Shown piece after piece: positions 1 through 7,600 of a DNA stretch of 64,000 bases; the first letter of the stretch is position 1; every line of letters starts with the position of its first letter. The stretch is taken from positions 79,451 to 143,450 of the forward strand of contig NZ_BBQI01000006.1 of NCBI RefSeq assembly GCF_001652915.1. The letters run 5' to 3'. The translations under genes were made by a program, and so were the position numbers. The notes beneath the pieces are model-generated. The model was not told the origin of the DNA and did no database searches. It saw only the letters and a list, made by a program, of their open reading frames with translations. Source of the stretch: Cupriavidus sp. D384. GTDB taxonomy: Bacteria; Pseudomonadota; Gammaproteobacteria; Burkholderiales; Burkholderiaceae.

Positions 1-363
1 CACGCCCTTGGTTTCGGGGTTGCGCGTGAAGTAGTTCGCCACGCGCTCAAACACTTCGTCCACGCGCTCCCGGGTTGACTTGCCGACGAGGTCCTCGGGA
101 TCCAGCTCCAGTTCGATTTCCTGGAACAGGTTGATGGCGGCTTCGGCCAGCAGCATGTCCTTGCTGCCGAAATGCCACAGCAGGCTGCTCTTGGCCACGT
201 TGGCCTGGGTCGAGATCTGGTCGAGCGTCACCTCGCTATAGCCGTGCTCGGCGATCAGCGCCTTGGTGAGCGTGATCACGCGATTGCGGGTCTCCAGCCC
301 CCTGCGGTACTTCGTCGGCCCGGCCGGGGTGGCGACAGCGTCGCCGGTTTCACTTGCGCTCAT
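1..363 (-). CDS. TetR/AcrR family regulator, N-terminal part (cut by window edge)
   Basis: The minus strand from an ATG at 363 reads an open frame of 121 codons running off the left edge. After about 20 polar residues comes a typical TetR helix-turn-helix: RVITLTKALIAEHGYSEV, then TLDQISTQANVAKSSLLWHF and GSKDMLL. Only the DNA-binding domain and the start of the ligand domain are visible, so the effector is unknown. It diverges from the aldehyde dehydrogenase, alcohol dehydrogenase and alkyl sulfatase genes, with a 28-bp palindrome between them, so it most likely represses that cluster and itself (inference). Family assignment is firm; the target is inferred from position. Confidence 0.85.
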   Translation of the reverse strand, partial: MSASETGDAVATPAGPTKYRRGLETRNRVITLTKALIAEHGYSEVTLDQISTQANVAKSSLLWHFGSKDMLLAEAAINLFQEIELELDPEDLVGKSTRERVDEVFERVANYFTRNPETKGV

Positions 364-480
364 CGAACTCACCGATTGAAGGTGTCGCGAATTGTAGCAG
401 CGGCGCCATACGGCCCCTCCGGACTTGCCCTAGGTGCTGCCCTGCGGCCTTGACACCGGGTTGTCATCCCCACGACACTG

Positions 481-508
481 AAATTGTACTGACTGTTCAG
501 TTTAATTT
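481..508. promoter_or_regulatory. 28-bp imperfect palindrome, likely TetR operator
   Basis: Seen directly: outer arms AAATT (481-485) and AATTT (504-508), inner arms ACTGA (488-492) and TCAGT (497-501), 4-bp centre; 20 of 28 positions are symmetric. It lies between the divergent TetR gene and the aldehyde dehydrogenase, 15-42 bp upstream of the latter's start. Dyads of this size between divergent genes are usual TetR-family operators; binding here is inferred. Confidence 0.6.
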
Positions 509-522
509 CAGGGGTTTTTACT

Positions 523-1989
523 GTGATGATAGCGCCGCACGAAATGGAAAACCTGCTCGCCGCGCAGCGTGCGGCGTTTGGCGACATGCCTTATCCGTCA
601 CTGGTCATGCGCAAGACCGCCTTGCGCAACCTGCGCGCCGCGGTGCGCCGGCACGCGAGCCACCTGGCCATTGCGGCCGATCGCGACTTTGGCGGGCGCG
701 CCCATGCCGAGACCATGACGGTCGACGTGCTGCCCTCCGTCCTGCATATCAACCACCTGCTTGGCAACCTGCGCCGCTGGATGCGGCCCTCGCGCCGGCA
801 TGTGGAATTGCTGTTCCTGGGCAATCGCGCCAGCGTCCGCTACCAGCCCAAGGGGGTGGTCGGCGTGGTGGTGCCGTGGAACTTCCCGATCTACCTGGCG
901 CTGGGTCCGCTGGCCACGGCACTGGCCGCCGGCAATCGCTGCATGATCAAGACGTCGGAATACGCGCCGCACACCTCGGCCGCGCTGCGCGCGCTGCTGG
1001 CCGACGTGTTTGCCGAAGACGAAGTGGCCGTGGTCGAAGGCGATGCCGACGTGGCGCGCCAGTTCACCGCCCTGCCGTTCGATCACCTGGTCTTCACTGG
1101 GTCTCCCGAGGTGGGCCGGCACGTCATGCGCGCAGCCGCCGAGCACCTGACGCCCGTGACGCTGGAACTGGGCGGCAAGTCACCTGCCATCGTGTCGCGC
1201 AGCGCCGACCTGTCGACGGCCGCACGCCGCATTGCGCATGGCAAGACCGTCAACGCGGGCCAGATCTGCGTGGCGCCCGACTACGCGCTGGTGCCCGAAG
1301 GCGACGCCACCCGCTTTGCCAACGAAGTCCTGACCCAGGCCGCCAAGCTGTTCCCGGTCGGCGGCGACGACTACACGTCGGTCATTCATGCGCGCGCCCA
1401 TCGCCGCATGCAGGAACTGCTGGACAACGCCCGCGCCCATGGCGCCCAAGTCATGCGGGCAGACATGCCGGAAAACGGCAACCGGATGCCGCTGCACGTC
1501 GTGCTGGGCGTCACGCCCCGCATGCGGATCGCGCAGGAAGAAATCTTCGGCCCGATCCTGCCGGTGTTCACGTACCGCAGCTTTGACGATGTCATCGTGC
1601 ACGTCCGCGCTGGTACCCGGCCGCTGGCGATGTACTACTTCGGCAAGGACAAGGCCGAGACCGAGACGCTGATGCAACGCACCCACGCGGGCGGCGTGAC
1701 GCTCAACGACTGGGGCTGGCACGTGCTCAATCACGACCTGCCGTTTGGCGGCACCGGCACCTCGGGCATGGGCAACTACCACGGCGCCGAAGGCTTCCGC
1801 GAGCTGTCGCACGCCAAGGCGGTATTCGCCGAGCGCCAGTGGTTTCCGATCGAACTGTTCCACCCGCCGTACGGCACGTTCGTCCAGCGGCTGGCGCTGC
1901 GCCTGTTCCTTGGCGCCACGCCGTCCGAGCCTGCCCACCGTCCCCACCAACCCGCCACGCCCACGCACGCCCCGGCGCGCCAGGACTGA
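523..1989 (+). CDS. NAD(P)-dependent aldehyde dehydrogenase (coniferyl/long-chain aldehyde type)
   Basis: A 488-residue aldehyde dehydrogenase, normal length for the class. Landmarks: the cofactor-binding segment GVVVPWNFPIYLALGP, the general-base Glu in LELGGKSPAIV (about E215), the catalytic Cys in NAGQICVAPD (about C249), and EEIFGPILPV near the C-terminus. It most resembles the CalB/coniferyl-aldehyde dehydrogenase group, which also takes fatty aldehydes. The GTG at 523 is 8 nt after an AGGGG ribosome site; the ATG at 526 is the alternative. It leads a same-strand cluster with an AlkJ-like alcohol dehydrogenase and an alkyl sulfatase, so its likely substrate is the long-chain aldehyde from alkyl sulfates (inference). 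Confidence 0.88.
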   Translation: MMIAPHEMENLLAAQRAAFGDMPYPSLVMRKTALRNLRAAVRRHASHLAIAADRDFGGRAHAETMTVDVLPSVLHINHLLGNLRRWMRPSRRHVELLFLGNRASVRYQPKGVVGVVVPWNFPIYLALGPLATALAAGNRCMIKTSEYAPHTSAALRALLADVFAEDEVAVVEGDADVARQFTALPFDHLVFTGSPEVGRHVMRAAAEHLTPVTLELGGKSPAIVSRSADLSTAARRIAHGKTVNAGQICVAPDYALVPEGDATRFANEVLTQAAKLFPVGGDDYTSVIHARAHRRMQELLDNARAHGAQVMRADMPENGNRMPLHVVLGVTPRMRIAQEEIFGPILPVFTYRSFDDVIVHVRAGTRPLAMYYFGKDKAETETLMQRTHAGGVTLNDWGWHVLNHDLPFGGTGTSGMGNYHGAEGFRELSHAKAVFAERQWFPIELFHPPYGTFVQRLALRLFLGATPSEPAHRPHQPATPTHAPARQD

Positions 1990-2018
1990 CCACACCGCTG
2001 ACCCACACCCTACACATC

Positions 2019-3608
2019 ATGGAATTCGACTACGTTATCGTGGGCGCCGGATCAGCCGGCTGCGTGCTGGCCAACCGCCTGAGCGCCGATCCCGCCGTGC
2101 GCGTCTGCCTGATCGAGGCCGGCCCGACCGACCGCTCGCCGCTGATCCACACCCCGGCCGGCATCATCGGCATCCTGCCCACGCGCCACGTCAACTGGGC
2201 CTTCAAGACCGTGCCGCAGCCGGGCCTGAACGGCCGGCTCGGCTACCAGCCGCGTGGCAAGACGCTGGGCGGCAGCAGCGCCATCAACGCGATGATCTAC
2301 ATCCGTGGCCATCGCACCGACTATGACGACTGGGCCGCGATGGGCAATGCCGGCTGGTCCTATGACGAGGTGCTGCCATGGTTCCGCCAGTCCGAGGACT
2401 TCTTCGGCGGCGCCAACGCGTTTCACGGTGCCGGCGGCGAACTGAGCGTCAGCAAGCTTGACGCCCACCCTGCCACGCACGCGTTCATCGAGGCCGGACG
2501 CGCGGCGGGCCACAAGGTCAATGCCGACTTCAACGGCGCCGATCAGGAAGGCGTGGGCCACTATCACGTGACGATCCGCAACGGCCGGCGCTGCAGCGCG
2601 GCGGTGGCCTTCCTGCATCCGCTGCGCACGGAGCGTCCCAACCTCACGGTCATGACCGGCGTGCACGCCACGAACCTGATCCTGCGCGGCAACGTGGCGC
2701 AGGGCGTGAGCGTCCGTGCCAAGGGCCGGCCCGTGGACGTGATCGCCAAGCGCGAGACCATCGTGGCCGCCGGCGCGTTCGGTTCGCCGCAGTTGCTGCT
2801 GCTATCCGGCATCGGCGACGAGGCCGCGCTGAAGCCGCACCGCATTCCGCTGCGCCATGCGCTGCCGGGCGTGGGCCAGGGGCTGGTCGATCATCCCGAC
2901 TACGTGCTGCCGTACAAGACGAAGGACACGTCGCTGATGGGCCTGTCGCTGTCCGGCGCCGCCACCATGACGCGCGCGTTCTTCGAGTACCGCAAGCACC
3001 AGACCGGCCTGCTGGCCAGCAATTTTGGCGAAGCCGGCGCGTTCCTGCGCACGGACCCGGCGCTGGCGCGCCCCGATGTCCAGCTTCACTGGGTGACCGG
3101 CATTGTGGACGACCACAACCGCAAGCAGCACCTAGGCCACGGCATGAGCTGCCACGTCTGCGTGCTGCGCCCGAAGAGCCGCGGATCGGTCGGGCTGCTA
3201 TCGGCCAACCCGCTTGCGCCGCCGCGCATCGATCCCAACTTCCTCGGCGAGGACGACGACGTGGCGCGGCTGCTCAAGGGCTACAAGCTCACCCGCGAGA
3301 TCATGGCCAGCGGACCGATGGCCCGCTATGCGCCGCGCGAGCTTTATGTAAAGAACGTCCGGTCCGACGACGAGCTGGTGCACCTGCTGCGCCAGCGCAC
3401 CGACAGCATCTACCACCCGGTGGGCACCTGCCGCATGGGCAACGACGACATGGCCGTGGTCGACCATCGCCTGCGCGTGCGCGGCATGGAACGGCTGCGC
3501 GTGGTCGATGCCTCGATCATGCCGACGCTCGTGGGCGGCAACACCAATGCGCCGTCCATCATGATCGGCGAGAAGGGCGCACACATGATCGCGCAGGATT
3601 GGCGCTGA
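2019..3608 (+). CDS. GMC-family FAD alcohol dehydrogenase, AlkJ/choline-dehydrogenase-like
   Basis: A 529-residue GMC oxidoreductase. It opens with the FAD-binding Rossmann motif VIVGAGSAGCVLANRLS, has the GMC signature RGKTLGGSSAINAMIYIRGH and ends with YHPVGTCRMG, whose His is the catalytic base, and VVDASIMPTLVGGNTNAPS. The motif pattern matches AlkJ, the membrane-associated alcohol dehydrogenase of alkane degradation, which passes electrons from primary alcohols to the respiratory chain. The start is the ATG at 2019, because the FAD motif begins only four residues later; upstream in-frame codons overlap the previous gene. The gap to the aldehyde dehydrogenase is 29 bp, so the two are co-transcribed. 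Likely role: oxidation of the alcohol freed by the sulfatase. Confidence 0.88.
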   Translation: MEFDYVIVGAGSAGCVLANRLSADPAVRVCLIEAGPTDRSPLIHTPAGIIGILPTRHVNWAFKTVPQPGLNGRLGYQPRGKTLGGSSAINAMIYIRGHRTDYDDWAAMGNAGWSYDEVLPWFRQSEDFFGGANAFHGAGGELSVSKLDAHPATHAFIEAGRAAGHKVNADFNGADQEGVGHYHVTIRNGRRCSAAVAFLHPLRTERPNLTVMTGVHATNLILRGNVAQGVSVRAKGRPVDVIAKRETIVAAGAFGSPQLLLLSGIGDEAALKPHRIPLRHALPGVGQGLVDHPDYVLPYKTKDTSLMGLSLSGAATMTRAFFEYRKHQTGLLASNFGEAGAFLRTDPALARPDVQLHWVTGIVDDHNRKQHLGHGMSCHVCVLRPKSRGSVGLLSANPLAPPRIDPNFLGEDDDVARLLKGYKLTREIMASGPMARYAPRELYVKNVRSDDELVHLLRQRTDSIYHPVGTCRMGNDDMAVVDHRLRVRGMERLRVVDASIMPTLVGGNTNAPSIMIGEKGAHMIAQDWR

Positions 3609-3682
3609 GTCCGTCCCACGCCCTCGCCCACACCGAATCACACACAGCACTGCAAATTCAACCCCGCAAAGAGGAGACAGAC

Positions 3683-5653
3683 ATGTTTCGCAAATCCGCA
3701 GCCATGGGCGCCGTGGCCGCACTGATGTTCGGCAACGCCCTCGCTGCCGGCACCCCGCCCGCGCCGGGCGATGCCACGCCCGCCACGCAGGCGGCCAACG
3801 CCAGCGTCCTGCAGCAACTGCCGTTCGCCGATCGCCAGGACTACGACGACGCCCAGCGCGGCTGGATCGGCACGCTGGATGCCGGCGAGATCCGCAACGC
3901 GCAGGGTCGCGTGGTGTGGGACCTGAACAGCTACGCCTTCCTGGCCAACCAGACCGCGCCGGCCACGGTCAACCCGAGCCTGTGGCGCCAGGCCCAGCTC
4001 AACCTGAAGCATGGCCTGTTCCAGGTCACGGACCGCATCTACCAGGTCCGTGGCTTCGATCTGTCGAACATGACGCTGATCGAGGGCGACACCGGGCTGA
4101 TCGTGATCGACCCGCTGCTGACGTCGGAGACGGCCCGCGCGGCACTTGATCTGTACTACAAGCATCGTCCGCGCAAGCCCGTGGTGGCCGTCATCTACAC
4201 CCACAGCCATGTCGACCATTTTGGCGGCGTGAAGGGCATCGTCGACGAAGCCGACGTCAAGGCCGGCCGCGTGCGCATCCTGGCCCCCGAGGGCTTCATG
4301 GAAGAAGCGGTCAGCGAGAACATCTACGCCGGCAATGCCATGAGCCGCCGGGCGCAGTACATGTATGGCGCGCTGCTGCCCAAGGGCCCCAGGGGACAGG
4401 TCGATGCCGGCCTGGGCAAGACGGTGTCGCTCGGCACCATCACGCTGATCGCGCCGACAGACCTCGTGGCGAAGTCCGGCGAGACACGCACCATCGATGG
4501 CGTGCAGATGGAATTCCAGATGGCGCCCGGCAGCGAGGCCCCGGCCGAGATGCTGGTCTACTTCCCGCAATGGAAGGCCCTGTGCGCCGCCGAGGACGCC
4601 ACCCACAACCTGCATAACCTGTACACCATCCGGGGCGCCCAGGTACGCGACGCCAACCAGTGGTGGCGCGCGCTGGACGAAACGGCCGACCGTTTCGGCG
4701 CCCGCACCGACGTGCTGTTTGCGCAGCACCATTGGCCCAAGTGGGGCCAGCAGAACATCTCGGCGTTCCTCGCGCGCCAGCGCGACGGCTACAAGTTCAT
4801 CCACGACCAGTCGCTGCGCCTGGCCAACCAGGGCTACACGATGACCGAGATCGCGGAGCGCCTGAAGATGCCGCCTTCGCTGGCCAGCCAGTGGGATCTG
4901 CGCGGCTACTATGGCACCGTCAACCACAACGCCAAGGCCGTGTACCAGCGCTACCTGGGCTGGTACAGCGGCAATCCGGCCGACCTGCATCCGCTACCGC
5001 CGGAGGACGCTGCGCGACGCTACCTGAAGTTCATGGGCGGCGCGGACAAGGTGCTGGCCCAGGCCAGGGAATCGTACGCGCAGGGGGACTTCCGCTGGGT
5101 GGCCGAAGTGGTCAAGCACGTGGTGTTCGCCGACCCGGCCAACCAGGCCGCCCGCAACCTGGAGGCCGACGCGCTGGAGCAGCTGGGCTACCAGGCCGAA
5201 TCCGCGTCATGGCGCAGTGCCTACCTGATGGGGGCCTACGAGCTGCGCAATGGCGTGCCCAAGACCCAGGCCACGCAGACATCGAGCCCGGACATGGTGC
5301 GCGCCATGTCCGATACCATGCTGCTCGACCTGCTGGCGGTCCGTCTGAACAGCGACCGCTCGGTGGGCCACGACATGCGTATCAACTGGGTACAACCCGA
5401 CACTGGCAAGCAGTACGCGTTAAGCGTGGAGAACGCCGTTTTCCTTTACAAGGCAGGACGCACGTATGCCAACGCCCAGGCCACGCTGACCGCCTCGCGT
5501 GCGGTACTGATTGGCACGCTCCTTGGCCAGACGACCCTGCAGGCGGCCGTGCAGGCAGGCCAGGCAAGGATCGACGGCGACCCTGCGGCGTTGCAGGTGT
5601 GGCTCGGGATGTTGGACCAGTTTGACCCCAAGTTCGATTTGGTGACGCCGTAA
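3683..5653 (+). CDS. Secreted SdsA-type alkyl sulfatase (metallo-beta-lactamase fold)
   Basis: A 656-residue protein with an N-terminal signal peptide (hydrophobic to about residue 22, ending ALA-AG). The metallo-beta-lactamase zinc motif THSHVDHFGG is at about 173-182 and the later metal ligands lie in CAAEDATHNLHN and AQHHWPKWG. A helical dimerisation domain and a C-terminal SCP2-like domain follow, as in Pseudomonas SdsA1. The family hydrolyses primary or secondary alkyl sulfates such as dodecyl sulfate to alcohol and sulfate in the periplasm. The ATG at 3683 follows GAGGAGA. It is the last gene of the cluster, which supplies the enzymes for the released alcohol. The type (SdsA1 or Pisa1-like) is not settled here. 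Confidence 0.88.
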   Translation: MFRKSAAMGAVAALMFGNALAAGTPPAPGDATPATQAANASVLQQLPFADRQDYDDAQRGWIGTLDAGEIRNAQGRVVWDLNSYAFLANQTAPATVNPSLWRQAQLNLKHGLFQVTDRIYQVRGFDLSNMTLIEGDTGLIVIDPLLTSETARAALDLYYKHRPRKPVVAVIYTHSHVDHFGGVKGIVDEADVKAGRVRILAPEGFMEEAVSENIYAGNAMSRRAQYMYGALLPKGPRGQVDAGLGKTVSLGTITLIAPTDLVAKSGETRTIDGVQMEFQMAPGSEAPAEMLVYFPQWKALCAAEDATHNLHNLYTIRGAQVRDANQWWRALDETADRFGARTDVLFAQHHWPKWGQQNISAFLARQRDGYKFIHDQSLRLANQGYTMTEIAERLKMPPSLASQWDLRGYYGTVNHNAKAVYQRYLGWYSGNPADLHPLPPEDAARRYLKFMGGADKVLAQARESYAQGDFRWVAEVVKHVVFADPANQAARNLEADALEQLGYQAESASWRSAYLMGAYELRNGVPKTQATQTSSPDMVRAMSDTMLLDLLAVRLNSDRSVGHDMRINWVQPDTGKQYALSVENAVFLYKAGRTYANAQATLTASRAVLIGTLLGQTTLQAAVQAGQARIDGDPAALQVWLGMLDQFDPKFDLVTP

Positions 5654-5938
5654 CGGACCATCAACAAGCGCTATGCCTACCCCTGTTACCATCAGCAGCA
5701 GGCATAAGCCCGCCCGAGCCAAGCCATGGCATGCTTGCCTCGGTTGGGAGCTTTTGCCAGTGACAGGGAAAAATAGGCATCCGGTCGCTTTGGGGTTCTC
5801 TCCTTCGGACACCCCCGTCCGGATAGAGCGGCCTTTGGTCTGGCCCCAAGGCCGCCTGCCGCCTGCAAGTAGGCGAGGCGCAAGAGGATAATTTCACTGG
5901 AAAACGCGAAGCACTAGTCTCGATCCTCTTTGAGGGCG
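5654..5938. other. Gene-free stretch with two strong hairpins
   Basis: No convincing gene. Two inverted repeats are visible: CGGAC/GTCCG around 5805-5821 and an 8-bp stem GCGGCCTT (5828-5835) with AAGGCCGC (5848-5855). Neither is followed by a T-run on either strand, so they are not canonical terminators. Confidence 0.5.
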
Positions 5939-6304
5939 TTAGCGGAATGCCAGGCTGCTTGAGCTACATCTGCTGCTCGAACGCCTGCCCCAGAGGAACA
6001 GGTCCGCGGACGGGCGCTGCGCATCGTCGCGCGCAGTTTGTCGGGCCGAAGTCAGGCGGATGCCTACCTCGAACTGTTTGAGGGACTGCAGGCTCGCGCC
6101 CATGTCCTGCAATGCCTTGATGGCTCTGCCACCAACGGCTGTACATCGCTTGGATGTGTATTTTATGGCACGCGTATCGGTACTTGGTTTGCTCGCTGTC
6201 GCCCTGCAGTAGCGCCCCACTTCGCCAGCCAAGGCGTCGCAGAATTCGCCCGCTGCAGCCGTGGCGCACGCCGTCCAGACGCCGGCTCCAAAGCCTGACG
6301 CCAA
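5939..6304 (-). CDS. Possible small hypothetical protein downstream of the membrane protein
   Basis: A 121-codon frame starting at TTG 6304, in the same frame as, and 36 nt beyond the stop of, the membrane protein at 6341-6862. Composition is plausible for a protein (four Cys, an amphipathic stretch AIKALQDMGASLQSLKQFEV) and third positions are GC-rich, but no family is recognised and the ribosome site is weak. It could be a genuine small gene or a stop-separated remnant of a longer reading frame. The Ser/Arg-rich tail looks like non-coding translation, so the call is tentative. Confidence 0.28.
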   Translation of the reverse strand: MASGFGAGVWTACATAAAGEFCDALAGEVGRYCRATASKPSTDTRAIKYTSKRCTAVGGRAIKALQDMGASLQSLKQFEVGIRLTSARQTARDDAQRPSADLFLWGRRSSSRCSSSSLAFR

Positions 6305-6340
6305 TGCGGTGGACCCTGGGCGATGGGCGGCCTTCCCTGT

Positions 6341-6862
6341 TCAATCGAGTGTGCGCGACCCTTGTGGCAGCGGTCCGAGGAACATTCTCCTGAACCGCTC
6401 CCGGCCCACCACGCGGATGATCTCTGCGATGACGCAGTACGAGAAAATCAAGGTCAGCAGCAGGATCTGGATGGCCCAGAAGCGGGGCCAGTTCATTTCG
6501 ACCAGCAGCGTGTGGTTGGCGGCGGCCAGGCTCGGGGCTTCTTTCCAGTATTCGTACAGTCGCTCGAGGTAGTGCACCAACAGCGCCACCAGCGTGTAGA
6601 TCAGCGTTTTCCAGCCAACATTCCAGATCAGCGGCTTGTCCGGAAACCGGTTGATGAAGGGCATCATGTTCGCAATCAGTACCGCCTTGCCAAGGATCAG
6701 CGCCGCCAACAGGATCGACGCCGACGTCTCCAGCTCGATGCCACTGCTGCGGACCATCAATGCTCGAATCACTGCGACGATATGAAGCGCCACCAAAAAG
6801 AAAATGGTGGGCGGCAGCATCTCCATAAATTCGTGCTTGAGCGTTGCGATAACGTTGCTCAT
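6341..6862 (-). CDS. Small integral membrane protein, function unknown
   Basis: A 173-residue protein starting at ATG 6862 behind a clear GGAGG. About four hydrophobic segments can be read: PPTIFFLVALHIVAVIRALM (about 16-35), ASILLAALILGKAVLIANMM (about 47-66), TLIYTLVALLVHYLERLYEY (about 85-104) and ILLLTLIFSYCVIAEIIRVV (about 133-152). The tail is short and basic. I recognise no characterised family; a compact four-helix inner-membrane protein is all that can be said. It stands alone apart from a doubtful small frame downstream. Confidence 0.7.
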   Translation of the reverse strand: MSNVIATLKHEFMEMLPPTIFFLVALHIVAVIRALMVRSSGIELETSASILLAALILGKAVLIANMMPFINRFPDKPLIWNVGWKTLIYTLVALLVHYLERLYEYWKEAPSLAAANHTLLVEMNWPRFWAIQILLLTLIFSYCVIAEIIRVVGRERFRRMFLGPLPQGSRTLD

Positions 6863-7329
6863 CCGATGACCTCCTCCGAAACCGCTGCGCCCGACTTGCC
6901 GTGCGCCCAGTGGCCGTGCCATGCAGTTCATGCCAAGCGTCGCCCACCAGATTGATACCCCAACGAATACTTCCAGCTACTTCGCGCCGGCGCAAGTGAA
7001 TGATTCCGTGAACGGTGATTATTTGTTTCGAGCGGAAATCAATATGCGGCGCAATAAGCGCTCACAGTCTTTCCAAGGATCGCGTCGAAACGAGGAGAAT
7101 AAAAGACGAATTCTGCGGCTCGTTGTTCTAATCTTTCTTAATTCGCGTCCAAATAATAATTCACTTCTAAGTATCTGCCCATGCAGGAATACTGGCAGCA
7201 ACGTGTTCCTTCGACGCCTCCCAGGCGAGCAATAGAAATGCCCGTTTCGTCACACGCGGCGACTCCGGAGCGATTCATGGGAGCCGGACGGACCGCGTTA
7301 TGCTCTGCATCCACTTTCAGGAGGGGAAC
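6863..7329. other. AT-richer intergenic stretch
   Basis: About 470 bp without a supportable gene. The part around 7000-7170 is clearly more AT-rich than the flanks, with interrupted frames on both strands, as seen at boundaries of acquired DNA. The left end holds the promoter region of the membrane protein; the right end carries the ribosome site of the zinc-finger gene. Confidence 0.5.
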
Positions 7330-7497
7330 ATGACTCGCTCGGTAATCGAAGCTCGCATCGTTGCGATGTTTGGCCATGTCAAGTGTCCGTCTTGTGGCGC
7401 GGAACATGGACAGCCATGCCGGTTCGCCAATGATGCTGTCGGGATCCACTATCAGCGTCTAGAGGCGGCTGTCAAACAGTCACATAGAAGGGACTGA
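7330..7497 (+). CDS. Small zinc-finger protein of the phage/DNA-binding type
   Basis: A 55-residue protein from ATG 7330, preceded by GAGGGGAA. It carries VKCPSCGAEHGQPCR and later HYQRLEA, matching the pattern CPxCGAxxGxxC...HxxR of short phage-type zinc-binding proteins; three Cys and the His would bind one zinc ion. The other in-frame ATG, 10 codons upstream, lacks a ribosome site. It sits just before a tyrosine recombinase, which fits an accessory, phage- or island-derived origin. The role is unknown; nucleic-acid binding is a family-based guess. Confidence 0.6.
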   Translation: MTRSVIEARIVAMFGHVKCPSCGAEHGQPCRFANDAVGIHYQRLEAAVKQSHRRD

Positions 7498-7539
7498 AAT
7501 AATGTGCCCAACCCCTCGGCAACATTCCGAAATGTAGGT

Positions 7540-7565
7540 ACAGAGATAAGAGTTATTATCTCTGT
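7540..7565. promoter_or_regulatory. 26-bp inverted repeat upstream of the recombinase gene
   Basis: Perfect 10-bp arms ACAGAGATAA (7540-7549) and TTATCTCTGT (7556-7565) with a 6-bp centre, 36 bp before the recombinase start. AT-rich compared with its surroundings. It could be an operator or a recombinase arm/core site. Confidence 0.5.
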
Positions 7566-7600
7566 GCTAATGTCTTGGTACGTAACTCGCTCCACACAAA

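Noticed and set aside
354..1586. 410-residue frame on the plus strand
   Set aside because: It is the +1 shadow of the aldehyde dehydrogenase: Arg/Ala/Gly-rich, no motif, no ribosome site.
3638..4990. 450-residue frame antisense to the alkyl sulfatase
   Set aside because: Antisense of a gene with clear zinc motifs; composition (many Val/Arg/His/Gln) is typical of GC-rich antisense frames.
5828..5855. Hairpin as terminator of the alkyl sulfatase operon
   Set aside because: Strong stem but no T-run on either strand, and 175 bp after the stop codon.
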